From positions 1 through 64,000 of the forward strand of contig JASNZF010000006.1 in the NCBI GenBank assembly GCA_048499805.1: a DNA stretch of 64,000 bases, in the 5' to 3' direction. How positions within the stretch are numbered: the first letter of the stretch is position 1; each line of letters begins with the position of its first letter. Positions 31,789-40,607 of this stretch are shown piece after piece. The position numbers were made by a program, and so were the translations under genes. Source of the stretch: JAWXBA01 sp048499805 (lineage in GTDB: Bacteria; Gemmatimonadota; Gemmatimonadetes; Gemmatimonadales; GWC2-71-9). Under the pieces are notes generated by a model. That model was not told the DNA's origin, made no database searches, and saw only the letters and a program-made list of their open reading frames with translations.

Positions 31789-33363
31789 TCAGGCCCGATT
31801 GGCAATCCATTCGGCGGCCCGTTCCGCGATCATGATCGTTGGGGCGTTGGTGTGCCCCGAAATGATCGTCGGCATCACGGAAGCGTCCACCACGCTCAGG
31901 CGTTCCACCCCGTGCACCGCGAGCGTCGCCGAGACGACGGAGTCGAGGCCATGGCCCATGGCGCAGGTGCCGACGGGGTGGTACAGCGTCTGGCCGGTGG
32001 TGCGGACATGGTGCGCCAGTCCCTCCACGCTCGTCACCGCGGCCCCCGGCAGCTCCTCGGTGCCCCGCCACGGCCCGAGTGGCGGGGCCGCGGCGATCGT
32101 GCGGCAGGCCTCCAGGCCAAGGACCAGCCGCTCGAGGTCGCCGCCCCGGGTGAGGTAGTTGGCCTTGATGCTCGGTGCCGTGGTGGGGTTGGGGTCCTGG
32201 AGCGTGATGCTTCCCCGGCTCTCCGGCCGGAGCAGGACGGCCCCGAGCGTGAACCCGTGCCCCGGCGGGCTCGAAAAGCCATGGTCGACGAAGAAAGTCG
32301 GGGCGAATATCAGCTCCAGGTCGGGTCGGTCGGCGTCGGGGGTCGAGCGCAGGAACCCGGCGCCCTCGGCCACCGTCGAGGTCAGGGGGCCGCGCCGGGT
32401 GGCCAGCCATTGCCCCACGCGCCAGAGTCGCTCGGCCCCCCGCAGCGACACCGGCTGCAGGCAGCGGTGGCTGATCCCGGCGACGAAATGATCCTGGAGG
32501 TTCTGGCCGACCCCCGGCAGGTCGGCACGGACGGGGATCTCGTGGCGCCGGAGGGTCGGGCCAGGGCCAATCCCGGAACACATCAGGATCTGCGGAGAGT
32601 GCACCGCACCCGCGCTGAGGACCACCTCGCCGGCGGCGATCCATTCCACCGTGCCGGAGGCATGGAGGATTTCCACCCCGGCTGCCCGGTACCCGTCGAA
32701 CGCCACCCGGAGCACACGGGCCCCGGTCGCGACCGTCAGGTTGGGGCGTCCCCTCGCAGGCCGGAGGTAGGCGGTTGCGGCGCTCTCCCGTTCGCCGCGA
32801 CGCTGGGTCACATGGAGGAGCCCCACCCCCTCGGCGGTCCCGTGGTTGAGGTCATCCAGCATCGGGAAGCCGGCGGCCATCGCGGCATCGAGCCAGGCCC
32901 GCGTGACCGGGCTCGGGTCGCGGGGCAGGTTGACCTGCACGGGGCCACCGGTCCCCAGGTGCGGGCCGGCAGCGGCGCGATGGTCTTCCGCCCGACGGAA
33001 GAACGGCAGGACATCCTCCCACCCCCAGCCGGGGTTGCCCTGTGCCTCCCAGGCGTCGTAATCGGCCGGCTGCCCGCGCACCCAGAGCATGGCGTTCATG
33101 GCGCTCGACCCGCCAAGCATCCGCCCGCGCGGCCAGTACATGCGCCGTCCGTCGAGGCCGTCCTCGGGCTCGGTCTCCAGGTTCCAGTCGGTGGCCCCGC
33201 GGAAAAGGCGCGGGAAGGCGGCCGGGATCCGGTGGGTGAGGGTCTGCCCTTCGCCCCCTGCCTCGAGCAGCAGGACCTGTCGGCTCGGGTCGGCGCTGAG
33301 CCGATGCGCCAGCACGCAGCCTGCCGAGCCGGCGCCGACGATGATCACGTCCGGCGCCCTCAT
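31789..33363 (-). CDS. GMC-family FAD-dependent oxidoreductase
   Basis: A 524-residue choline/alcohol dehydrogenase-like enzyme. It starts PDVIIVGAGSAGCVLAHRLSADP (FAD dinucleotide-binding loop) and has the GMC signature GGSSAMNAMLWVRGQPADYDAW and the second signature GAVHSPQILMCSGIGP. The catalytic His lies in LYHPVGTCAMG, with a C-terminal SGHTNAPTIMIAERAAEWI. The substrate alcohol is not evident. Its stop is ~80 bp from the phoD start, and a YceI gene overlaps its start by 4 bp. Confidence 0.92.
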   Translation of the reverse strand: MRAPDVIIVGAGSAGCVLAHRLSADPSRQVLLLEAGGEGQTLTHRIPAAFPRLFRGATDWNLETEPEDGLDGRRMYWPRGRMLGGSSAMNAMLWVRGQPADYDAWEAQGNPGWGWEDVLPFFRRAEDHRAAAGPHLGTGGPVQVNLPRDPSPVTRAWLDAAMAAGFPMLDDLNHGTAEGVGLLHVTQRRGERESAATAYLRPARGRPNLTVATGARVLRVAFDGYRAAGVEILHASGTVEWIAAGEVVLSAGAVHSPQILMCSGIGPGPTLRRHEIPVRADLPGVGQNLQDHFVAGISHRCLQPVSLRGAERLWRVGQWLATRRGPLTSTVAEGAGFLRSTPDADRPDLELIFAPTFFVDHGFSSPPGHGFTLGAVLLRPESRGSITLQDPNPTTAPSIKANYLTRGGDLERLVLGLEACRTIAAAPPLGPWRGTEELPGAAVTSVEGLAHHVRTTGQTLYHPVGTCAMGHGLDSVVSATLAVHGVERLSVVDASVMPTIISGHTNAPTIMIAERAAEWIANRA

Positions 33364-34013
33364 GGCACGGGCTGCGCGACCTGAAGGTCGATCCGGATCA
33401 CGATGTCGGGCTGCATCTTGAACGCCCCGAGGAGGCGGGAGAGCCGCGTGATGCCGTAGTCGCGGACATCCATCGCCAGGAGGGCGTGCACGGTGATCCC
33501 GTCCTCGACCCAGGTCAGCGTCGCGGGCATGGACACCTGCCGGGTCGTACCATGGATGGTGAACGCACCGACCAGGGTCAGCACCATCGTGCTTCCCTGG
33601 AGTGGGCTGGGCCGCACCTCCTGCAGGTCGAAGCGGATGGTGGGGAACTCGTCGGAGGCGAGCGCGGCCCGCATGTCGCGGTCCCGGAGGCCGTTGCCGG
33701 TCTGGAGCGAGTCCACCGGGAACGCGACCCAGCCCCGGACCGCTTCCAGTCCCGGGCCGCCGGTGATCTCTCCCGAGACCGCGGTGGTCGTCCCGGTGAA
33801 TGGCCCGAGGGTCGCCCGGGCATCGAACCGAAGTGTGCCGGTGACCCGTGTCGTCGGGGCCACCGGCGGTTGCGCCAGGGCTGGAGTGGCGGTGGCGAGG
33901 AGTGCCGCAACCACCGCAACTCGGCTCAGTCTTGCCCCCGTCGGTCGGTCCTCAACTGATGCCGCTGCCGGTGAGCTGCCGGACCAGCCGGTACATGAAC
34001 TCGAGTCCCTCAT
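33360..34013 (-). CDS. YceI family lipocalin-like protein
   Basis: A 217-residue protein with a hydrophobic signal-like segment (VAVVAALLATATPALAQ) after a long N-terminal stretch, then a YceI beta-barrel: GTLRFDARATLGPFTGTTTAVSG, VRGWVAFPVDSLQTGNGLRDRDMRAALASDEFPTIRFDLQ, GAFTIHGTTRQVSMPATL. YceI proteins bind isoprenoid or fatty-acyl ligands in the periplasm. The start is unsettled: the ATG at 34013 would give a ~30-residue N-region and overlap the M20 gene by 62 bp, while closer starts are non-ATG (CTG or GTG). It overlaps the GMC gene by 4 bp. Confidence 0.8.
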   Translation of the reverse strand: MRDSSSCTGWSGSSPAAASVEDRPTGARLSRVAVVAALLATATPALAQPPVAPTTRVTGTLRFDARATLGPFTGTTTAVSGEITGGPGLEAVRGWVAFPVDSLQTGNGLRDRDMRAALASDEFPTIRFDLQEVRPSPLQGSTMVLTLVGAFTIHGTTRQVSMPATLTWVEDGITVHALLAMDVRDYGITRLSRLLGAFKMQPDIVIRIDLQVAQPVP

Positions 34014-35364
34014 AGAATGCCTGGGCGGAGATCGTCTCGTTCATGCCGTGGGCGTTGGCGTTCTCGTAGAAGAGGCCCGAGACGCCATAGACCGGGATTC
34101 CGGCGCGCCGGAGGTACAGCCCGTCGGTGGCGCCGGTGCTCATCGTCGGGATGACGGGGAGGCCGGGCCACATCTCCTCGGTCACCTGGCCGATGGCTGT
34201 CATCAGCGCCGGGGTAAGCGGCGAGGGCGGGCTTTCCTGCGCGGTGCTCAGCGACGTGAGGACCACCTGGGGGTTGTTGATCGCCTGGGCCAACGCCGTG
34301 CGGACGTACTCCGGATCCTCGTCGGGGAGCATGCGACAGTTGACCACCGCGGTGGCGCGCTGCGGCAGTGCGTTCCGGGCGTGGCCGCCGCTCAGCATCG
34401 TGGCGACGCAGGTGGTGCGCAGCCGCGAGTTGTTGCCGGGATCGCGCGAGATGATGGCCTCGGCCGCGCGATCCGCGGGGTTCGCCACGAAGGCGCGCAT
34501 CGCGGCACCCATCTCGGGGTCGACCAGGGCCGCCGTGCCCGACAGCCACCCGCGGGTGACCTCGTTGAGCCGGGCAGGGAACTGGTGGCTGGCCACCCGA
34601 TCGAGGGCCCGGGCCAGGTGGTAGATGGCATTGTCGGGCACCGGTACCGAGCTGTGGCCGCCCGGGTTGGTGACCTCCAGTTGCAGGTTGAGCACCTTCT
34701 TCTCGGCGGCCTGGACGTTGTTGGAGACCCGCTTGCCGTCCACCACGACCCCGCCGCCACCCTCGTTCAGGACGTAGGCGGCATCGAGCAGCTCGGGCCG
34801 GTTGGCCAGGATCCATGCGACCCCGTTGTCGGGCCCGCCTTCCTCGTCGGTGGTCAGCGCCACGACGATGTCGCGCTCGGGGACGTATCCCTCCGCCTTC
34901 ATGCGGAGCAGGATGGTCAGGTGCAGGGCCCCCTCGTCCTTGTCATCGGCGACCCCGCGGCCGTAGAACATCCCGTCCCGCTCGATGAACTCGAACGGCG
35001 GCAGGGTCCAGTCCTCGGGGTTGGCCTCCACCACGTCGTGGTGGGAGAGCAGCAGGATCGGCTTGAGGGCGGGATTCCGGCCGCGATACCGGACGATCAG
35101 GTTGCCCTTCCTGGGCTTGCCGGCCTCGATCACGATGACGTCCTCGGCCGCGAACCCGGCGGCGCTCATGTGGCGCGCCATCGCCTCGGCGGCGGCGGTC
35201 ATGTCGCCGGCGCTCTGGGTGGTGTTGTACTCCACCAGTTCCTTGAGAAGGGCGCGAGCCCGTTCCTCCCACTGGGTCAGGGGGCGCTGCTGGGCCTGGG
35301 CAGAACTGCACCCTGCCGTTGCTGCAAGAACGCAGAGCAGGGCGGGGCGGAGGAATCGAATCAT
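33952..35364 (-). CDS. M20 family metallopeptidase lipoprotein
   Basis: A 470-residue protein with a lipobox (LLCVLAATAGC). The M20 zinc site is clear: ILLLSHHDVVEANPEDW, GRGVADDKDEGAL, and ALTTDEEGGPDNGV (catalytic Glu). A dimerisation/lid domain begins at about residue 215 (LQLEVTNPGGHSSVPVPDN) and the C-terminal metal His lies in YENANAHGMNE. It probably trims exported peptides or N-acyl amino acids. The ATG at 35364 has a GGGAG site upstream. Confidence 0.92.
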   Translation of the reverse strand: MIRFLRPALLCVLAATAGCSSAQAQQRPLTQWEERARALLKELVEYNTTQSAGDMTAAAEAMARHMSAAGFAAEDVIVIEAGKPRKGNLIVRYRGRNPALKPILLLSHHDVVEANPEDWTLPPFEFIERDGMFYGRGVADDKDEGALHLTILLRMKAEGYVPERDIVVALTTDEEGGPDNGVAWILANRPELLDAAYVLNEGGGGVVVDGKRVSNNVQAAEKKVLNLQLEVTNPGGHSSVPVPDNAIYHLARALDRVASHQFPARLNEVTRGWLSGTAALVDPEMGAAMRAFVANPADRAAEAIISRDPGNNSRLRTTCVATMLSGGHARNALPQRATAVVNCRMLPDEDPEYVRTALAQAINNPQVVLTSLSTAQESPPSPLTPALMTAIGQVTEEMWPGLPVIPTMSTGATDGLYLRRAGIPVYGVSGLFYENANAHGMNETISAQAFYEGLEFMYRLVRQLTGSGIS

Positions 35365-35442
35365 TGGAGGGACTCCCGATGCGTGAACTGGTATGGAATC
35401 TCTGCGGACGGGGACGCCTGAATCCGGCGCTGGGACACGGGG

Positions 35443-38400
35443 CTAGCGTGGGGCATCACGGAGCCGGCCAAGCTCCTGCCGCGCCTGTCGCACCTCGGCC
35501 GCAGCGATCCCGTCGGCCCCCTCCCACCAGCGGAGGAACTGGTCGTAGGCGGCGATCGCGCGCTGGGTCTCCCCGAGCTGGGTCCAGAGGCGTGCCTGGG
35601 CCAGCAACCCCCGCACCCAGACCACGAAGCCTGGCTCCGCCAGGCCGGCCAGGTTGACGCGCCGGAGATCCGTGGCCTCCAGCGTTTCGACCGCCTGCCG
35701 GGTCATGCCAAGCGCCGCCAGGACCTCCGCCCGGGCCACGGAGCGCATGCCGCCAACGCCGAACCTCACCTCGGGGAGCCGCAGGGAATCTGGCTTGGTG
35801 AAGGTCAGGGCCAGGCGGCGGGCGGCGGTGGAGTCGCCGGCCTCCAGGGCCAGGAGGGCGTCGAGTTCCGGCAGCGCATTGCCACCATTCCACTCCAGGG
35901 CCAGGGTCTGGAGTGCGGTGTCACGAGTGACGAGGAACCCCAGGTAGACCACGCTGAGGTACCCGTTGCGCACCTGCTGTCCCTGCATGCCGGGCGCCTG
36001 CCCCTGGGTGCGCAGCTGGCCGACAAGGGTGCGCCAATCGGCCGGCGTGACCCGTGCCGTGTCGCCCATGGCCACATGAAGGGCGCGCTCGTAGATCGAG
36101 ATGAGCGGGGCCGTCGAGAGGTTCGTGAACGGCACCAACGGGTCGGTCTCGAGGATGAGCGCCGCCGCGCGCCGGAGGTCCTCCCCGCGGCCGAGCATGG
36201 CCGCGGCAGTGAGCATCGACGCCAGCAGCGGCATCCGGGACCCGACGGTGATGGCCCGGAGGCTGTCGGCGTTGTACTGGCCCAGGACATGGGCCAGGGT
36301 GGTGCGAAGGCCGGTGTCAGCGGTGGCAGCCTGCTGCGACAGCAGCGACAGCCAGATCGTCGGCGTGGCGGTGCCGGGGCGGTTGAGGGCCCGGCGCAGG
36401 ACGGCGGTGGCCGAGTCGGGCAGGGCGGCGGCGTTGTAGCTCTGGACCAGCTGGAGGACCGGCTGCGTGGAGCCGCTGTCGGCGCGGGCCCAGGCGCGCG
36501 CGATCTCGATCCCGCGGCGGGCAGCGGCGTCGCGGTAGCGCCGGATCCCGGCCGGGCCGCCGAGCCGGGCCACTCCCTGCTCGTCGGTGTACATGATCAG
36601 ACTGTCGGCGTCGACCAGCAGGTTGGAGCCCTGGCTGGACTGGTTGTAGAGCTGCACGAGGTGCGAGTAGGCCAGGTGGAAGGTCGAGTCGATCGCCAGG
36701 GTGCGGTGGAAGCCGCGCAGGGAGCGGGTGACATAGGCCCGGATCGTGTCCGCCGACTGGCCGGGGATCCCGCCAGCGGCGTGGAAATACGCATCGGCCA
36801 GGCCGTTCCAGGCCTCGGCCACCAGCGAGTCGCCGCGGCTGATGAGCTCCGTATAGGCCGCGATGGAAGCACCATATTCACGGCGCGAGACGGCGGTATC
36901 CCCGGCGCTGGTGGCAGTCAGCGCCATGGCCAGGTGATAGTGGCCCTCCACCAGGCTCCGCTCGCGCGGCGGGAGGCGGTCGGCCAGCGCGGAGGCCCGC
37001 TGCGCGGTGGCGAGGTAGTCGGGCCCGCCGAACCCACTCCACCCGAGGCCCAAGGACCGCTTGTGGTAGGCCAGGGCGAAGGTGGAGTCGAGGGTGATGG
37101 CCCGGATGAACGCGCTGTCCGCCTCCAGCAGTCGCCAGCTGTTCAGGTGCCGCACCCCGTCGAGGTAGGCCCGATACGCCGACAGGTTGGTGGTGGTGGC
37201 CTCGGCCAGCTGCATCGTGCTGGTGCGGCCACCCTGGATGTCGAGGAGCTGCTGCGCCAGCTGGTCGAACAGGGGGCGCGGGTCGGCACCGCGCGCGGCG
37301 GCCGCCTGGGTCTGGCGCGCGGAGGTGCCCGAGCGCACATCGAACAGCCGGGCGATGACCAGCAGCGAGTCGGTCGTGGTCTGGATCTGTCCGGTGACCA
37401 CGGTACCGGCCTTGGCGCGCCGCGCGAGCGCGAGGGCGTCATCGAGCGAGAGCCGCGCCTTGTCGCCCAGTCCCTCGGCGTCGAGCAGGCTCAGGGTCCG
37501 CTCGTAGTCCACCACATTCAGGTCGCTCCACTGGCCGAAGGTGAGCGTCAACATGTTGACGCTGCCCTCGCGGAGCCAGGCGACCTCGGGGTCGCCGCTC
37601 TGGATCTCGAAGGGCGCCACCAGGAACCCGGCATCGGCGGTTGGCTTCCGGCTCAAGCCGAACCAGGCGAGCAGGGCCACCGCCGCGGCGCCGGCGCCAA
37701 GCATCCAGCGCGAGGAAGCTGGGCGCACGGCCCGGCTGGCACCGGAGAGTTCCCCGGTCGGGGTCAGCGCACCTCCGGCCAGGGCGGTGGCGAACTCCCG
37801 GCCCGTCTGCCACCGCCTGGCGGGATCCTTCGCCAGGCCGCGGTCCACCGCGACCGCCACGAGGTCCGACACGCCGTCGGCCGCCTGCGCCAGCGGGGGT
37901 GGGGTCTCGGTCAGGTGCTTGACCAGCATCCCCGCCACGGTGTTGCTCTGGACCACCGGTTGCCCCGTGCACATCTCATGGCCCACCAGGGCCAGGGAGT
38001 AGAGGTCCGACCGGCCGTCGATGGTATCGTCGCCGCTGGCCTGCTCGGGTGACATGTAGCGCGGCGAGCCGAGGATCATCCCGGCCTGGGTCATCCCGCC
38101 GTCGCGCTCCACCGCGCGCGCCACGCCGAAGTCGGTCAGCATCGCGCGGCCCGACTCGGCGTCGATCAGGATGTTCTCCGGCTTGACGTCGCGGTGGATC
38201 AGTCCCTGGGCGTGGGCATGGTCCAGGGCCAGCGAGAGCTCGCGGAGGATGGTCGCCACCCGGTCGCCGGGGAGCCGCTTCTCGCGGGCCAGGAGGTCGC
38301 GGAGCGACTCGCCCGGCACGTACTCCATGACGAAGTAGAGCACGCCGGCGGACTCGCCGGCGGCGTAGACGGGCACGATGTTGGGATGCCGCAGCTTGGC

Positions 38401-38553
38401 GACGGTGCGCGCCTCCTGGAGGAAGCGGGCGCGCAGGGTCGGATTGGCGGCGACATCGGCATTGATGACCTTGATCGCGACCGGGCGGTCCAGGGTGGTG
38501 TCGCGGGCCAGGTAGACGGAACCCATGCCGCCCTGGCCGAGGAGGCGTTCCAC
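35443..38553 (-). CDS. Ser/Thr protein kinase with membrane anchor and TPR-like tail
   Basis: A 1036-residue kinase of the PknB class. The N-terminal kinase domain has GQGGMGSVYLA (G-loop), VAIKVIN (Lys), IHRDVKPENIL, LTDFGVA and SPRYMSPEQ. A TM helix follows near residue 285 (WMLGAGAAAVALLAWFGL), then ~730 extracytoplasmic residues with helical repeats (LRALNRPGTATPTIWLSLLSQQ, repeated Ala-rich pairs) typical of TPR-tailed kinases in this phylum. The GTG at 38553 begins inside the usual kinase N-lobe: the frame stays open upstream and reads LDALQAALGAQYTVERLLG, suggesting a start at a CTG near 38625 or another unusual codon. Confidence 0.9.
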   Translation of the reverse strand: MERLLGQGGMGSVYLARDTTLDRPVAIKVINADVAANPTLRARFLQEARTVAKLRHPNIVPVYAAGESAGVLYFVMEYVPGESLRDLLAREKRLPGDRVATILRELSLALDHAHAQGLIHRDVKPENILIDAESGRAMLTDFGVARAVERDGGMTQAGMILGSPRYMSPEQASGDDTIDGRSDLYSLALVGHEMCTGQPVVQSNTVAGMLVKHLTETPPPLAQAADGVSDLVAVAVDRGLAKDPARRWQTGREFATALAGGALTPTGELSGASRAVRPASSRWMLGAGAAAVALLAWFGLSRKPTADAGFLVAPFEIQSGDPEVAWLREGSVNMLTLTFGQWSDLNVVDYERTLSLLDAEGLGDKARLSLDDALALARRAKAGTVVTGQIQTTTDSLLVIARLFDVRSGTSARQTQAAAARGADPRPLFDQLAQQLLDIQGGRTSTMQLAEATTTNLSAYRAYLDGVRHLNSWRLLEADSAFIRAITLDSTFALAYHKRSLGLGWSGFGGPDYLATAQRASALADRLPPRERSLVEGHYHLAMALTATSAGDTAVSRREYGASIAAYTELISRGDSLVAEAWNGLADAYFHAAGGIPGQSADTIRAYVTRSLRGFHRTLAIDSTFHLAYSHLVQLYNQSSQGSNLLVDADSLIMYTDEQGVARLGGPAGIRRYRDAAARRGIEIARAWARADSGSTQPVLQLVQSYNAAALPDSATAVLRRALNRPGTATPTIWLSLLSQQAATADTGLRTTLAHVLGQYNADSLRAITVGSRMPLLASMLTAAAMLGRGEDLRRAAALILETDPLVPFTNLSTAPLISIYERALHVAMGDTARVTPADWRTLVGQLRTQGQAPGMQGQQVRNGYLSVVYLGFLVTRDTALQTLALEWNGGNALPELDALLALEAGDSTAARRLALTFTKPDSLRLPEVRFGVGGMRSVARAEVLAALGMTRQAVETLEATDLRRVNLAGLAEPGFVVWVRGLLAQARLWTQLGETQRAIAAYDQFLRWWEGADGIAAAEVRQARQELGRLRDAPR

Positions 38554-38795
38554 GGTGTACTGCGCACCGAGGGCCGCCTGGAGGGCGTCGAGTGGAGTGG
38601 GCGTCGGCTCCGCGGCGTCGGTCAGGGGGCGGCTCGGGGTGGGTGGTGAGGGTTCAGGGCCGGAAACCTCCGATCGACCGGCTGTTCAAGTATAGGCCGG
38701 GGGCGTGGGGTCGGCCAGCCGTCGAGGGGGGGCGGGATGCGCCGACGGGGGCGCCGCAGCGCCCCCGTCGGCGGAGATTCCGGTTTCGATCCAGG

Positions 38796-39350
38796 TTACG
38801 GAGCCGGGCATGCCACGTTGGGGTTGAACGGGGCGAACATCCCGGAGGGGTTCGGCTCGTGGAGCCAGACGTGCAGGGTCCAGTGGGCCACGGGGAGCGG
38901 CGCACCGCCGACCATGAACGGTTGGCCACCGAACGTCGGGGCCGGCTGGCCGACATTGATCACCACGTACTCGACCGCCACCAGCTTGAGGTTTCCTCGC
39001 GCATCCGGGGCGTAGAGGACGACCTCGGGCGTGAGGGGATCGAAGGCGGGGTCAACCAGGCCGAAATTGGCCCAGTGATGTCCCATGCCTCCAGCCGGCG
39101 AGGCGACGCACGTCGGGTCCGGGGTGTAGCCAGCCTTCAGCGCCTGCGCCGTGGCGTGGTATCGGGAGGTTGCCGCATGCACCGCCTTGGCCAACCCGGC
39201 GGCTGCCACCGAGTTGCCTCCCCCGGGGCCGCCGGCGGCGGTGCTGTGCATGGCGGCGTGGTCCATGGGGTCTGTTGGTGTGGAGGTGGCGCAGCTGGCG
39301 ACGAGGACGGACGCAGCGAGGGCCAAGGTGGCGCGGGGAAGCGTAGGCAT
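38796..39350 (-). CDS. exported lipoprotein of a conserved uncharacterised family
   Basis: A 184-residue lipoprotein (lipobox SVLVASC). The mature domain has motifs I associate with a widespread actinobacterial/gemmatimonadal family of unknown function: SRYHATAQALKAGYTPDPTCVASPAGGMGHHWANFG, PEVVLYAPDARGNLKLVAVEYVV, LHVWLHEPNPSGMFAPFNPNVAC. Conserved His and Cys residues (GHHW, C near the end) hint at metal or disulphide. An AGGAG site lies before the ATG at 39350. Confidence 0.78.
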   Translation of the reverse strand: MPTLPRATLALAASVLVASCATSTPTDPMDHAAMHSTAAGGPGGGNSVAAAGLAKAVHAATSRYHATAQALKAGYTPDPTCVASPAGGMGHHWANFGLVDPAFDPLTPEVVLYAPDARGNLKLVAVEYVVINVGQPAPTFGGQPFMVGGAPLPVAHWTLHVWLHEPNPSGMFAPFNPNVACPAP

Positions 39351-39482
39351 ATGGGCTCCTGGGCAGGGGGTGAAACCGCTGGAATCACGGTTATACAGGT
39401 CGGGATTAGGGGGCGCAAGGGGGGAACGGCAACGGGCACCCGGTGAGGGGTGCCCGCGTCCATCGCTCGCTCCGAGAGTGGC

Positions 39483-40421
39483 TCAGTTGCCAGTGTTTAC
39501 ATAGGAAACACAGTCGCCTTGGTTCTTGAAAGTGGAACCATCGGCTCGGCGAGCCACCTGCCAGCCTGCGTTCTTGCAGACGTCACGAGTCGTAGCGGTT
39601 ACCCATGGCTCAAAGTCATATACCGTGGTGCCGGAGGCAGTCCCGAATGTAAACGAGCTGATGTTTTCGGTGTACCCGCTGGCGTAGGGTTCGCCGACGC
39701 GAAGGCCCAAGTGGGCATCGGTGACCCGGATTCTAACCCCTGGGTAATCGCTGAGAATCTGACTCCATGGCTTCGCCGCAGTCCCTCCAGTCACGGGCCA
39801 TGTCCCACCGGAATAGGTCCAGAGCGCGTTCCCACCGTTGATGGCATCCCATTCCTGCCACGTGTCCTGGAGGACAGTGCCGTTGGCGGAGGGAACGAAT
39901 ACGAGCCGTCGCTGCCAGGTGTCAGTACCATTGAAGTCAACGTTGAAGTTCAGGTACGCAGAACGATTCGCAGAGCCCCCGTTGCCCGCGGACGGGTTGT
40001 AGGTCGTGAACTTTAGCGCGGTGATGTCGGCGAGAGGTGTGCCAGCAAATTCATAGCTGGCCAGATTCCGACGCTCGTTCCCCGTAACGCTGATCTGCGC
40101 ACTGCCCACGCCGTGAAGCACCGTCGAGCCCGGCCCGGTGACGAAGGACCCCACCGTTGGATCACCTTGGTCGACAAAAGTGGTGCCATTGTGCTCAACG
40201 TAGAACAGCCAGCCCGTTGGAAACGCAGTCCAACAGAAGAACGGGGCGGCCGGGGTTTGACACGCCCCTTTGAGCGTGGATGGCGTCACGATCACTGCGT
40301 TGTCTTCCCAACTCCAGTTCAAGTGTGGCACCAGGGACTCGGACTCCCTGGTCAGAGACTGGTCGGCGCAGGCCGACAAGAGCGCGATCAGGCTGAGCGA
40401 GAGAATGATCGTTCGATGCAT
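39483..40421 (-). CDS. riboswitch-controlled exported lipoprotein 1
   Basis: A 312-residue lipoprotein (signal MHRTIILSLSLIALLSAC). It is beta-rich, Gly/Thr/Asn-rich and of no recognised family, with lower GC and more Asn/Thr than its neighbours. It ends in DVCKNAGWQVARRADGSTFKNQGDCVSYVNTGN, a Cys-framed tail (C-K-N-x-G-W...N-Q-G-x-C) also present at the end of the next lipoprotein. Tails of this type occur on otherwise unrelated exported proteins of many bacteria. An AAGGAG site precedes the ATG at 40421, and a GEMM-I riboswitch lies just upstream. Confidence 0.75.
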   Translation of the reverse strand: MHRTIILSLSLIALLSACADQSLTRESESLVPHLNWSWEDNAVIVTPSTLKGACQTPAAPFFCWTAFPTGWLFYVEHNGTTFVDQGDPTVGSFVTGPGSTVLHGVGSAQISVTGNERRNLASYEFAGTPLADITALKFTTYNPSAGNGGSANRSAYLNFNVDFNGTDTWQRRLVFVPSANGTVLQDTWQEWDAINGGNALWTYSGGTWPVTGGTAAKPWSQILSDYPGVRIRVTDAHLGLRVGEPYASGYTENISSFTFGTASGTTVYDFEPWVTATTRDVCKNAGWQVARRADGSTFKNQGDCVSYVNTGN

Positions 40422-40461
40422 ACGCTTCTCCTTGGACTTCGGGTGACTACCGCGCGCTGTT

Positions 40462-40530
40462 CTGCGGCAACCCAGCCATCTCCAGGGAGACCTGTGGCTT
40501 TGCGGACCGACCTCGCGGCCGGGGTGCCAG
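40462..40530 (-). promoter_or_regulatory. GEMM-I cyclic dinucleotide riboswitch 1
   Basis: Read on the minus strand: CACCCCGGCC-GCGA-GGTCGG forms a stem with a GNRA loop, then the conserved CGCAAAGCCAC. A second stem CAGG-TCTC-CCTG follows, and then GATGGCTGGGTTGCCG. This is the c-di-GMP-I (GEMM) core. Relative to copy 2, the CAGG/CCTG pair replaces CGGG/CCCG, which is compensatory. It precedes the lipoprotein ATG by about 40 bases. Ligand may be c-di-GMP or 3',3'-cGAMP. Confidence 0.85.
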
Positions 40531-40607
40531 TCGACCCGGGATTGCCCAGGCCGGCACTGCTTCCGGCACTCGCGGAATTGGGCCGGAAATTAGAAACAGC
40601 TATGGAG

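Noticed and set aside
30799..33384. 861-residue plus-strand reading frame opposite phoD and the GMC gene
   Set aside because: It is an antisense shadow; the minus-strand enzymes have full catalytic motifs.
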